Below the pieces are notes generated by a model, which had not been told where the DNA came from, made no database searches, and was given only the letters and a program-made list of their open reading frames with translations. From positions 151,822,746 through 151,886,745 of the forward strand of contig OW121846.1 of the NCBI GenBank assembly GCA_933228895.1: a stretch of DNA of 64,000 nt, given 5' to 3'. A program made the translations under genes and the position numbers. Below are positions 41,298 to 51,692 of this stretch, piece after piece; within the stretch, counting starts at the first letter, position 1; every line of letters begins with the position of its first letter. The DNA comes from Platycnemis pennipes. Taxonomy: Eukaryota; Arthropoda; Insecta; Odonata; Platycnemididae.

Positions 41298-41327
41298 CTG
41301 ATGACGTGCCCTGCAACGGGTATGAAA
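41298..41327 (+). ncRNA. Hammerhead-like motif in PLE terminal repeat (right copy)
   Basis: CTGATGA (41298-41304) is followed by CGTGCCC (41305-41311), loop TGCAAC, and GGGTATG (41318-41324), which pair over 7 positions including G-U pairs. The G then begins GAAA (41324-41327), followed by GCTTGG. This matches the core order of a hammerhead (box 1, stem II, box 2) with a minimal stem III, the form described for Penelope-like elements. Stem I is not evident. Confidence 0.5.
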
Positions 41328-41397
41328 GCTTGGAGAAGGACAATGCCTGTGACGCAGCTGCCACCGAAAGTGACAACTGGACATAACGATTTGAGCA

Positions 41398-41508
41398 GTT
41401 GCATGGTCTTGAAAGGAAGTTATTTGAATTGGTTTGTTTTGAGTAGTTGCTATGTTCGATTTCCTTATATAGGTGAACTATCGTTTGTACGTAGATCAGT
41501 CGCTCACC
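41398..41508 (+). promoter_or_regulatory. Candidate promoter region with TATATAGG
   Basis: CTTATATAGGTGAAC at about 41464-41478 is a TATA-box-like sequence about 40 bp before the ATG at 41509. It would suit the small ORF that follows. The PLE insertion (15-bp duplication ending at 41397) lies just upstream, so the element may have split this locus from its original upstream neighbour. Confidence 0.35.
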
Positions 41509-41883
41509 ATGGCTAGGAGTGTACAGAACGCTGTTGCTGCAGCTGGTTATTGGATATCCAGAACGTTCGAGGATGATGTGACATTTATAAGTGCCTACCT
41601 GGAAGAAGTCAAGTCCATCAAGTTAATTCTACATCCCTCGGCGTACCTCATGAGTAACGGGGAAGAGGTGGAGCTACACCTTAATTCTAATTTGGACACG
41701 ATATTGGATGAGGACATGTTGGAATTGGAGGAATTCTTCGAAGAGGCACATCGAAAGCTTACAGATATCGAGGACTTCTCGCAGATGCTGCAGTCGGGCC
41801 TCACCCTCGTGGGAATCGCCGCTTGGTGGTTCACCACCGAACAATTCTCCGCAACCCACGACGCGGAACACACGGAACGCTGA
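41509..41883 (+). CDS. Small ORF upstream of the viral-type polymerase gene
   Basis: 124 codons from ATG at 41509 (MARSVQNAVAAAGYW...). The frame is open from 41473, but this is the first ATG. The middle is acidic (DEDMLELEEFFEEAH) and the end has a hydrophobic segment (GLTLVGIAAWWF) followed by a polar tail. I do not recognise the family. Its position directly before the polymerase gene on the same strand, with 38 bp between its stop and the next ATG, suggests it belongs to the same viral or Polinton-like unit. A chance ORF is possible but less likely given its length and ordered composition. Confidence 0.45.
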   Translation: MARSVQNAVAAAGYWISRTFEDDVTFISAYLEEVKSIKLILHPSAYLMSNGEEVELHLNSNLDTILDEDMLELEEFFEEAHRKLTDIEDFSQMLQSGLTLVGIAAWWFTTEQFSATHDAEHTER

Positions 41884-41921
41884 ATACTTCTCCCGGAACC
41901 CTGGCGCGAGGAGGACTAGGA

Positions 41922-44356
41922 TGCAGAACACCTTTGCTGGTTATATGGCGTTGTCGCACACGTGGGATACGTCCCTGAATAACCAGCAGCAGATGAGGCG
42001 GATCGACAGGTGGCTCGTGGAAAACCCTGTTGTGAATGTGGACAGTATGCATTTATCCGAATTACCCGCATGGCATGTATGTACTGGTAAATATAATATA
42101 CAGGTGTTCAACGAAAGGGGGAACGATGTTTCTTTGACGCCCTCTGAAAGGTTAATACGTCTCTTTTATAAAAATAAGAAGTTTTCCTTCATTACGAAGC
42201 TGGACGCCTTTTTAAGGGACAAAACCAAGGGTACCGCTAGAATATTCTGCGATGGCTGCAAAAGATAGCACACGCAGGGGACTTGTGACTTGCAGGTGAA
42301 ATGTGCGACCGAACCGCGACCCGATAGCAAACCTAAATGTAAGCACTTCCTTGTGATTTACTTCGAGGCCTATGTCGATGGGAGCATCACCTCTCGGGTT
42401 ACTGCTGGTATACAGTCAGTAAAGGAAAAATAATTAAAAAGGACCCCCAAACCGTGGATGATCAGCCTGAGCTCGCTGAACATTTCGTGCACTCGGTGGC
42501 CGCATGGGTGAAGCAGTGGTCTCTTACTCTGGGGGTCGAAACCAAGCAATGCATGATATGCGGGAACGAAATTGTAAATAGGGACTTTGTGTTTCACGGG
42601 AGACGTAATTTCATCGATGGCACCATGGGATCTTATCACAAGAGGTGTTGGCATTATTACGAAAACGCAGCCGTGATCCTATTTCATAATTTCCGCGGTT
42701 ATGATAGTCATTTAATACTACGCGAAATCATTCGCGAATTCGGCACTCGGGTGCAATGTAACGCGAAGTCGTTTGAGAAAATAGATGTGATGGCCGTTTT
42801 GACTGATGATACGAGGTTCAGAATAATGGATAGTTTTAATTTTTTGCCCTCCTCCCTGGATGCTCTCTCTCTCATACGATCGACACGCTCAAATTTCTGC
42901 CGGAGGGATATCAACACAAGGTCCCTTTCCCATATGAATGGTTCGACGCCATTGATAAACTACGTCACACGCTCCCGGCAGACGAGAGCGCATGGTATAG
43001 TCGGGTCACGGGCGTTCAACAAGATAAGGCCATCGCCTTCGACGTATTCGATAAAGAATGCATCCTGACCTTCAAGGACTATCATAACTTTTACCTCGAT
43101 CTAGACGTCGCATTGTTGACGGAAGTATTCGAGTCCTTTCGAGACGCATCCTTCGTCACATATGGTTGCGACCCAGTTTATTTCCAGGGGATTCCCTCTT
43201 TTACGTGGTATTGCAGCTAGGTATCGAACCCATCGGCTTTTAAAGTTACAACGGATCCTGAACTATACGTGTTGGTTAAGGACAATATCATAGGAGGAGT
43301 CGCCCAATGCGTAAAGAGACATGCTAATGCGGAGGGACGTTCGGATTAACACATATTTTTCATGGATATTAACGGTTTGTACTCTAGTGTGATGTGGGAT
43401 AAGTTGTGCATAGAGCACGTAGAAACACTGAACAAGTTGGCATCGATTGGCAGCGATGGGCAGAGGATGGAGATCGTTGCTTTTTGGCCCTGGTGGACCT
43501 CAGTTACCCCTCCCGGCTTCACGATGTTCATCATGAATATCCTCTGGCTCCGCACAAGTTCAACAAAAGACTCTGTACCACGTTTCTGGATAAGGGCAAT
43601 TACCTAGTGCACAGCAGAACACTATTCCGGTATTATGTCGATAACGGCTTGATCATTAAAGCCGTCCACAGGGTCTTTGTTTTCACCCAAGATTATTTAT
43701 TTAGAGACTTTGTGACACGCGAAATTTATATGAGAAAGGAAACGAGCAGTAAGTGTTATTCCAATATGATAAAATTGCAAAATAGTAGTTTATGTGGAAA
43801 AACATGTGAGGACCCCTTTAAATATAAAAGATTCGCTGTCTACCAGGAAGAGAGAAATCCGGAAACGGGGAGTACCAATTCTTTCCTAAAAGATTGTCTG
43901 AATTATATCCAGATAGAGGACAAATATTTTTGTGAATTCGAAAAGAAAGATGTTTTAGTGAATAAACCCGTGCAACTGGGATTTTCCATTCTAGAGTTGG
44001 CGAAACTTCGCATGTATAACATTTTGTACCGTGTGCATACTGTGTTCGGAGACAATGCATCCTGTTTGTATTCAGATACCGATTGTCTAATGATACATTT
44101 CACTAAATGCCAGCAGCATCCGCTGTTAACGATGCTTCATGATCAAATTTTAGGCCCACTTCTCGATTATGAAGATGTCCCGGACGACTATATCATCAAA
44201 ACGAGAGGGACACGCAAGGGTCTGTGGTCCGACGAGGGTGGGCACAGGAAAATTTTAGAATTTATAGGATTAAGGGCTAAATCGTACGCCATCCGTTTCG
44301 AGGAGTGGTATCAAGCGATAGAGTTCGCACTCTTCCTTATGGTTACAAAAGGTTAA
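41922..44356 (+). pseudogene. Protein-primed family B DNA polymerase (Polinton/Maverick or adintovirus type), decayed
   Basis: The polymerase would replicate a linear viral or transposon genome from a terminal-protein primer. Visible parts: an N-terminal region from an ATG at 41922 to a stop at 42268; an exonuclease-like IYFEAYVDG (about 42355-42380); C-x-x-C and C...H..C pairs (CMICGNE, YHKRCW) before ILFHNFRGYDSHLI (42690-42725, exonuclease II-type motif); MDSFNFLPSSLDAL (42835-42870, as in this family). A frameshift follows, with a stop near 43218. The palm appears as MDINGLYSS (43362), then SDTDCLMIH (44072-44098) carrying the D-T-D catalytic motif. LEFIGLRAKSYAI (44255-44295) closes it. 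At least four breaks make it non-functional. A polyadenylation-like AATAAA is at about 44381. Confidence 0.78.
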
Positions 44357-44426
44357 AATTCAAGGATGCATGGCCATGTGAATAAAAATCATATTTAAAT
44401 TTACATCGATTGTGTATTTTATTTAA

Positions 44427-45378
44427 TCCTAGAGTGGTGACGTGAATTTTTGGTTCATGAGTGGTGACCGATGTGGTCTCTTATGCTGTTTTGAAAATAA
44501 TTGAGTATTTCCTTGAATTAGCATTAAATAACAAAATTGCATTGCTAATTATAAACATTTATTTCACATTTTCACTACAAACACAATGTTTTTCATTCTT
44601 TATTCATTTGAATGTTAACAGGAATCAATATTTAAACATTAGCATTTTTTCATTAGTACACCAATAAATCCGATACAAGGTATTGATAAATAACAATAGG
44701 TTTCATTTACATGACATGACAGAAATTAAAAAGATATTCAATCATACATAATCAGGCATCTTTCAAAAATATCAATGTCAAAAGAAGGCTTCTGCATTTT
44801 TGGCATAACACCTTTCGCATAGCAAGGTTACGTGTTCAATTCAGAGAAATGAGTTGCAAATTTTACAAGAGTATCGCGTTTTACAATTTCTCTTACTGTC
44901 ACAATATTTACAGCGCCCAATCTGCCCTTCAGTAGGATTAGGAGGTAGTTCTGATGGCTTAATGGTCAGTAGTTCATTTTTCCGTAAACGAGTGATTCGT
45001 GGTATGTTTTCCATAGATGCACGATTCCTAAGATGTTTTTCAATCAGGGTAAATGCAATTCCTTCAATAAATTTACGCCGTGCAAGGTTTTCTTTCTTGT
45101 TGTTTACAGTGTATATTACTTGAGAGTTTATTGTTGATATATTTAATAATGAATAAAACACGACCATTTGCCTTGGTGGTCTAGCGCAATTGTAGTTAGC
45201 GCACAACCTATCCACTATATCTACTCCACCTTTCGTGTTGCTATAGGTCAAAATGATCTCAGGTTTTTAAGTTATTGCATCCACTTGGTCATTGTCGTGC
45301 ATGCTTGAAATCAAGAGAACATTTTTTCCTGTACTTGGGACGAACGAAACTAATGTACAATTTTTCTAAAAACCAAAC
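44427..45378 (-). mobile_element. piggyBac-like transposon, 3' half
   Basis: The end TCCTAGAGTGGTGACG begins right after TTAA (44423-44426), the piggyBac target. On the minus strand it carries the C-terminal half of the transposase (45251-44841) and matches the complement of 48780-49720 closely up to about 45378, where similarity stops. It therefore inserted or remains just downstream of the polymerase gene and is truncated at its 5' side. Confidence 0.85.
44841..45251 (-). pseudogene. piggyBac transposase C-terminal fragment
   Basis: The 136-codon frame contains NTKGGVDIVDRLCANYN (third catalytic Asp region), MVVFYSLLNISTINS, then the Cys-rich C-terminal domain GRCKYCDSKRNCKTRYSCKI. A stop (CNSFL then TAA-type end) cuts the last cysteines seen in the copy at 49162-49398. 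A 6-bp deletion relative to that copy shortens ARPTRRWQ to ARPPRQ. Confidence 0.88.
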
Positions 45379-46977
45379 AGACATTATCCCAGCTAGCACA
45401 GGGGATATCGTTTCCCAGATATGAGGGGGATATATAACGGAAAAGGTGCTCTTCGGATTTCAGGGACGGATATCACGGAGAAAACATGTCAGCGACTTAT
45501 CCGTGATCATAATAATGGATCCACTTGGAAGAATAGAAGTAGTTAAATATTAATATTGTAATTTAATCAATTGATTAAATTACACTGTTAATTATTTAGC
45601 GAGAGATTACTCTCAGGAAGGACTAAATTCTTTCTGGTGTATTATATCTAATGCGGGCTTGAGCTACACGGTAGCAGACATTTGGCGAAATTTAGCTCGC
45701 TCTCTCGGCCAATTCCGGAAAAACATGCGAAAAAATGAAACTCTTTCGCCATGTGAAAATCGCCATCTTTGGAGCCCGTCTTACTTTGGTAATAAATCTG
45801 CGCTCGCTTCCTTGCTTTGCTCATTATTATTCCTGCTGCAATGGTAAATATTCAGATTCCGAGAAGAATCCTACAACCTAGTTCACCGAATATACATCGC
45901 AACCAGCTTCTTGTACGAGACAATAAGGTAAGGTAACATTCATTTTGCTTTTTTAAAATTTTTAGTAATTGTCATTTAATTTTTGTATCTGCCGGTGTAT
46001 CGCTATTTTGTAATAGTATTTTTATAATATTATTACAAAATGGAAAAAAATTGTTAATTTAAAGGTAATAATCTTTAATATTACGACGTGGCTTGAATTA
46101 ACTTAGGTGCGAAATGATATTATTGACACAGTTTTCTGTTTGGCAACTCATGTTCAGCCCCATGTATTCTGGATAATATTATCATATGTGGCATACAATT
46201 GGTAAATCGTTATGATTTGTTAACTGGTGCTTTGGGGAATGAACATTTATGGCGTTATCGGTGATCATTAATGGTCGTGCCTAATACATTTCTTATGAGT
46301 AGTGAGTGACATCGGATAAATACATACACACGACGGTGGTTATACATGTAAGGGATTCATTCACCTAAATAAGAAGATAACAGTTTTGCTGTGTATATTA
46401 ATTAGCTGTTAATTTTTATCCGTTGTCTGTTGATGTTTCATTGACTTATCATTTTGTAAAAAAAATTTCCCGACAATATTTCACTTTTACTATCAAAATA
46501 TTGCACAAAAGTCAGTTATTAGGGCGTAAACATTTAGAATAAGTAATTGAAAGGCAACGATAAGCTAATGTAATGGCATTATGGTTATCCTATTAATTTA
46601 GTGGGCGATTCGTTTTTTTAAAGTTCCTTTCACCTTAGACATAGCATTAAATTTATTTTTGTAGTGTTTTTATTTGGAAAATTGTGGTTTATTTAGAGTT
46701 CAAGTAATGGGTGGTTTGTTTTCAATAGAATATGGTGAATTAATATTCGAAAATTACGTGTCTATCCTTCATTTTTAAACAGTTAAGTAACTGAAGATTC
46801 TTTTATTTACCAAGGTGCAGTGAAGACCAATGCATCCCAGCTTTACCTCATCACAGCTAATCGGAGTTAAGGAGAGTTGTTATGGTTGGCGATGTTGAGG
46901 GGAGAATCCAAGAAAAAAACTACTACCTATAAAAATGTCTTTCTCAAGTTCTTGAATAAATGTTTTCACCTATATCT
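45379..46977. other. No gene recognised
   Basis: AT-rich sequence between two piggyBac copies. A GC-richer patch at about 45650-45850 (GAGCTACACGGTAGCAGAC) has a short open frame without a known motif. Nothing else was recognised. Confidence 0.4.
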
Positions 46978-47136
46978 CCTTGTTATTAGACATGCTTGTG
47001 GAACGGCGCCGCTGTCCAGGAAAAACACCCGTGCACAACGACACTAACAGGTACGTTATAAATTTTGGAATGCATTCATTTGAAATTGCTTATTATCTTC
47101 ACGTAAATAATTAATTTTACAATATATATACATTTT

Positions 47137-47377
47137 ATAGGATGAGAAGTAAAAACTTTAGCGTTCCACAGGGAAAAAGATTTTTTTCGACATGTTTCAC
47201 TTCACTGAAGCATCATCAGGTACATGTACATGCCACATGTACCTGATGATGCTTCAGTGAAGTGAAACATGTGAAGTGAAACGAAATAAATCTTTTTACC
47301 CTGTGGAACGCTAAAGTTTTTACTTCTCATCCTATATTATGGAATTCCACAAAGTCTTGGCCTCTACCATCCACTGC
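47137..47377. mobile_element. 241-bp fold-back insertion with hammerhead-like arm (PLE-derived candidate)
   Basis: Flanked by ATATATACATTTT at 47124-47136 and 47378-47390 (13-bp target duplication). The empty site, with a single copy, is preserved on the minus strand of the other piggyBac copy (about 62575-62595). The arms 47137-47233 and about 47237-47335 are complementary over some 95 bp apart from a 10-bp partial duplication in the right arm. A roughly 40-bp non-palindromic tail (47338-47377) sits on one side only. This is the end structure of the PLE at 38182-41397 (inverted terminal repeats plus one-sided tail) without any coding sequence. Confidence 0.82.
47189..47219 (-). ncRNA. Hammerhead-like core in the fold-back insertion
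   Basis: Read on the minus strand from 47219: CTGATGA, a stem II with CTTC/GAAG around AGT, then GAAA, CATG and TC, with predicted cleavage after the C at 47189. The order box 1, stem II, box 2, minimal stem III (A-C pairing G-U) and UH fits hammerheads of Penelope-like elements. The mirrored copy on the plus strand (47243-47273) ends UG instead of UC, so it would be inactive. Confidence 0.55.
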
Positions 47378-47697
47378 ATATATACATTTTTTTGGTTTAC
47401 ACTTATCTCTGATTCATAATAACTGAACGAGATGAATGGCATTATATGTAATTACTTATAGTTTTATCATTATCTCGACAGGGTAAATAATCGGCCCATC
47501 TACGTTTTTTTGTGAGTCTCCTTTTGCAACTCTTGCGACAACTCAGACTGCACTTATCTCACTTGGTAAGTACGCTACGCAGCAATTTCACTTTTGCATT
47601 TATATACCTTATGCCGTACATTACAGTTCCATGTGTTGCGTCCAATTTTCCTTTAAATGTATGTGAACAATTTTTATTGCCGAAATTAGTTGGAGTA

Positions 47698-49398
47698 ATG
47701 TGTTATGAAGAGGATCAACAGAGGGTGTCACGGTTGCTGTCCGAAGTAGAGAGAGAACCACAAGAATCCCTGCATTTGGATGACGACGACGACGATGACG
47801 AAGAAGATCTTTTGGAGGTGCGAGAAGAGAGCAGTGACTCGGAGCAAGACTGGGACATGGACGACGGAGCAGCAATGAAAGAGGATGATATCCTCACCGG
47901 GAAGGATGGGACCGCCAGATGGAGAAAGAAGGCACCAAAACAAAGCGTAAGAACGCGTTCAAAAAATATAATTACACAATTACCAGGGCCTAGATGAAAA
48001 ACGAAAGGAATAAAAAGTTCTATAGAATCATGGCGATGTTTTTTTGACAGTACAATAATAAATGCGATAACCGATTGTACTAATAAAGTCATCGAAAAGG
48101 TTTCTCCTGATTACGGGCGTAGCACGTACGCAAGACCTAATAATGTTCATGAAATTGAAGCACTAATGGGAATGCTACTGCTTTGTGGTATCAATAAAAG
48201 TAATCAACAAAATGCCGAAGACCTCTGTGGTACCAAAGGCAATTCAATTGAAATATTTCGTCTTGTCATGACACTTCAGCGTTTCTGATTTCTGCTGCGT
48301 CATCTAACTTTTGATGTAAAAGAAACTAGAGATGAAAGACGTAAAGTTGATAAGCTTGCCCCCGTGCGAGAGATATTTGATTTGTTTGTTGAAAACCGCA
48401 AAAATAATTTCAGCTTATCGTCCCAGGTTACCATAGACGAGAAGTTGGAGGCATTTAGAGGTCGCTGTGGGTTTCGTCAGTATATACTAAATTTCCTCGC
48501 CAAATATGGAATAAAAATATTTGCTCTCTGCGATGCTAAAATGCATTACACGTCCAACTTAGAGGTTTACGTTGGAAAAGAACCCGAAGGGCCGTATTCA
48601 TTGGACACTTGCCGTGGTTGAACGCTTGTGTAAGCCAATTTATTACACTAACCGTAATGTTACCATGGACAACTGGTTCACTAGCATTGAACTTCTTGAG
48701 AGGCCGACTTCAGTGGGCATTATCAGAAAAAATAAGCGCGGCTTACCACCAGAATTCGTTCAAAAAAAGGGACGTAAAGTGAAATCATGTCTGTTTGGTT
48801 TTAGGAAAAATTGTACATTAGTTTCTTTCATCCTAAGTACAGGAAAAAATGTTCTCTTGATTTCAAGCATGCACGGCAATGACCAAGTGGATGCAATAAC
48901 TAAAAAACCTGAGATCATTTTGACCTATAACAACACGAAAGGTGGAGTAGATATAGTGGATAGGTTGTGCGCTAACTACAATTGCGCTAGACCAACAAGG
49001 CGTTGGCAAATGGTCGTGTTTTATTCATTATTAAATATATCAACAATAAACTCTCAAGTAATATACACTGTAAACAACAAGAAAGAAAACCTTGCACGGC
49101 GTAAATTTATTGAAGGAATTGCATTTACCCTGATTGAAAGCATTTAAGGAATCGTGCATCTATGGAAAACATACCACGAATCACTCGTTTACGGAAAAAT
49201 GAACTACTGACCATTAAGCCATCAGAACTACCTCCTAATCCTACTGAAGGGCAGATTGGGCGCTGTAAATATTGTGACAGTATGAGAAATCGTAAAACGC
49301 GATACTCTTGTAAAATTTGCAACTCATTTCTCTGCCTTGAACACGTAACCTTGCTATGCGAAAGGTGTTATGCCAAAAATGCAGAAGCCTTCTTTTGA
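47698..49398 (+). pseudogene. piggyBac-like transposase, nearly full length with two stops and two frameshifts
   Basis: The likely start is ATG at 47698 (MCYEEDQQRVSRLLSE), preceded by TTAG as a possible splice acceptor. An acidic stretch follows (DDDDDDDEEDLLE). A TGA at 47995 and a TGA at about 48288 interrupt one frame that then runs to 48621. Frameshifts lie near 48590 and 49145. Catalytic aspartates are all visible: VTIDEKLEAFRGRC (about 48430), NVTMDNWFTSIEL (48655-48695) and KGGVDIVDRL (48939-48970). The C-terminal cysteine-rich domain (49238-49380) has CKYC, CKIC, CLEH and CERC. Cut-and-paste transposition at TTAA is the family's known activity. This copy is inactive. Confidence 0.9.
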
Positions 49399-49734
49399 CA
49401 TTGATATTTTTGAAAGATGCCTGATTATGTATGATTGAATATCTTTTTAATTTCTGGCATGTCACGTAAATGAAACCTATTGTTATTTATCAATACCTTG
49501 TATCGGATTTATTGGTGTACTAATGAAAAAATGCTAATGTTTAAATATTGATTCCTGTTAACATTCAAATAAATAAAGAATGAAAAACATTGTGTTTGTA
49601 GTGAAAATGTGAAATAAATGTTTATAATTAGCAATGCAATTTTGTTATTTAATGATAATTCAAGGAAATACTCAATCTTCAAAACAGTATAAGAGACCAC
49701 ATCGGTCCAGGAGACCGACGCCACCACTTTAGGG

Positions 49735-51692
49735 TTATGTACAAATGCAGTGGGATTGAACTCCCAATCTTACTGTCAAACCTCGCAAAACTCCCTTTGT
49801 GCCTTCAGGCACGCGTCGTCAATGTGGCGTTACTTCTCTGCTTGGGTCGTGTAAAAACAAGACAGTCTGCCGGTAACATTGGACGCTGTACGTTTATTGT
49901 TAGCTTTGTTCTGCTGTTTATTTACTGCTTTAAAGAGCGAAAGTTTGAATGCAAATGTTTTGCATCCATAGAGCAATCCATGTCTTGGATACGTAGTTAT
50001 GAGGTCCGTAATTATCCCGCGGCGCTACAGGCGCACCCCGCCATCTTGTGTTGGCAATGGTACTAAGTCTCCCGTGCGCCGCTGGATAGGCCTTTTGAAC
50101 TCCCCGCTGCGTATAGGTCAAGAAGCGAGCGTGGCGTCCTCAGCGCATGACGGATTTCGAGTGCACTTGGTCGCCTCAGTCATAAAAGCGGCCATTTTGA
50201 ACCGGTAATTTTCCACCAAAAATGACACAAGATCAATGGGACACTCGGTATATAAAAAAATCCGTGTTTACGTCTTCGCGAATACACAAACATGACCAAG
50301 TAGCTGAATCGTAACTATAACGGGCTCCATAAAGGTTGAAACAGTAGTTAATAACAATTTTAGATAAAATAACAATTTTTGGCTGCTCGCATATCGTTTT
50401 AGGCGATCGCTGTGACTACTGCCCTGAAATGCAGCGCGCACAACATCTGAGACCAAATTAATTATATTTAACATTCCCTTAGGAAATCTTTTTTTACGTC
50501 GAGTGGAAACAATAAATTATTACATCTTAAATACAATTCAAGGCTTATTCACCTTAAATTTCTGAGGGAAGACAATTATTTTTGATTGATAGTCGCCAAT
50601 GCACCACGACTCCGTTGTAATCCAACGGAAAGCTAGGGGAGGACGGGGATGGCCAATATGGCGGACGTTCCGATCTCCTGGCTACAACTTCGTGACTTCA
50701 TGCCCTCTCCATATACAGACTTCATGCCCTCTCCCTCAGAACTTCGGCGCCACATTTGAAGGATTCTGCTGACCCCTTCGCCCGTCAGCAGCGTCAACGT
50801 GTTGCAGCGCCTGGAGAAAGGCGGCCCGAACGCGAGATCGCGAGCTCGGCAACTAAGTCGGCCGCCGGGATATGCTTTGGGTGCCGCCGAAGCTGTTCCT
50901 CGTGCCCCCCCCCAAATTCCCCTGTCCCCTACGAGGATGCCCGCGGCCGCCATTCTGCTCGCTGGTTGGAGATGCCGTGCTGCGATGACGCCACGGATTC
51001 GCGAAGGAGAGACGCCGTCGCGGGGAACGACGATGCGGACGGAGGCAGCTTCACCCCTCTCTCCCCTCAGTGCCCGTGGTGTGAACTACTTAGTGCGTGT
51101 GTATGTGAAATCGGTGTGAATGTTTGTGTATGTGTGCACTGCAAATGATCCGGCACCAAGTGAGAACTATGGGACGAATAGGCGGTGCCGTCAGTACTCA
51201 TTCCCGGGCGGCTCCACATTTGGTGGGCCGGCCCGAAGGCCGCGCCCCATTTCTTATATGGTGTTTGTCAGCGGCCTTCTTCCAAACTTAATGTGGTCTC
51301 CATAACGGAATCCACACTCGTTCAAATGTCGGTGCACTCTTTGTATCACATTACCCTAATAAAAGGGCCCTGTAATTTTCTTATGCTTTGTCATATAAAC
51401 TCTGTATTGCTGAATTTTCTATTTCGAAGAAACACTTGTAATCTCTTCTTACCAGCTTAATGCTGGTAGGACGGAGCATCCTTTGATCGCCATAGGCTAT
51501 TTTGTCCCCCCTCGCCGTCTTTCTGACGGCTCCGAGGAATCCTGGATGGGCCCCCATCAGTGTTAAGCCCACCAGGACACTCCCGGATCTAAGGGGCATC
51601 AGGACCTAGGGCCTGCTCTCCCCATCTCCTCTTTCCCCTCAATTCCCCCCCCCCCCGCACTGGTACAGCGGTGGTGGTACTGGTACACCGGG
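49735..51692. other. Non-repetitive region with GC-rich patches, no gene proven
   Basis: Two GC-rich patches (about 49990-50200 and 50630-51160) contain CCGCCATCTTG (50038), GCGGCCATTTTG (50187) and AATATGGCGGAC (50655), which resemble YY1/Pho sites often near animal promoters. Overlapping open frames at 50633-51148 carry no known domain. A promoter or 5' exon of a host gene is possible but unproven. Confidence 0.35.

Larger units (their letters stand above)
40686..41382 (+). repeat. Inverted pseudo-LTR of the PLE
   Basis: From AAAGGATATGCTATGATTCC to CAACTGGAC this segment is almost identical to the complement of 38231-38940, with a handful of differences (including the single base at about 40825). 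It therefore points opposite to the main copy, and the two 3' ends lie at the outer ends of the element. The near-identity implies that both were made in one recent event or are kept alike by copying. Confidence 0.92.
38182..41397 (-). mobile_element. Penelope-like retroelement with inverted terminal half, 34-bp tail and 15-bp target duplication
   Basis: The 15-mer ATAACGATTTGAGCA flanks the element at 38182-38196 and 41383-41397. Inside the left flank is a 34-bp unique tail (38197-38230). The element reads on the minus strand from about 40688 to 38231 (RT then GIY-YIG endonuclease), and 40686-41382 is an inverted copy of the 38231-38940 half. PLEs are known for pseudo-LTRs in direct or inverted arrangement and for a short one-sided extension of roughly this size beside a pLTR (from memory, Drosophila Penelope). 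The internal full copy is 5' truncated at the junction: its frame runs open upstream to about 40688 with no clear start. Confidence 0.9.
46978..49734 (+). mobile_element. piggyBac-like transposon, long copy lacking its 5' terminus
   Basis: Similarity to the copy at 62224-63141 starts at GTTATTAGACATG (46978), so the 5' terminal repeat is missing here. The 3' end is CACCACTTTAGGG (49722-49734), followed by TTAT (a changed TTAA). It contains a transposase gene with breaks (47698-49398) and a 241-bp fold-back insertion in the 5' non-coding part (47137-47377). About 2.5 kb without the insertion. Confidence 0.88.

Noticed and set aside
47243..47273. Second active hammerhead on the plus strand of the fold-back
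   Set aside because: The cleavage site would be UG, which hammerheads do not cut; it is only the mirror of the minus-strand motif.
50633..51148. Proline/arginine-rich overlapping frames
   Set aside because: GC-rich sequence with few stops; three frames open at once and no domain.
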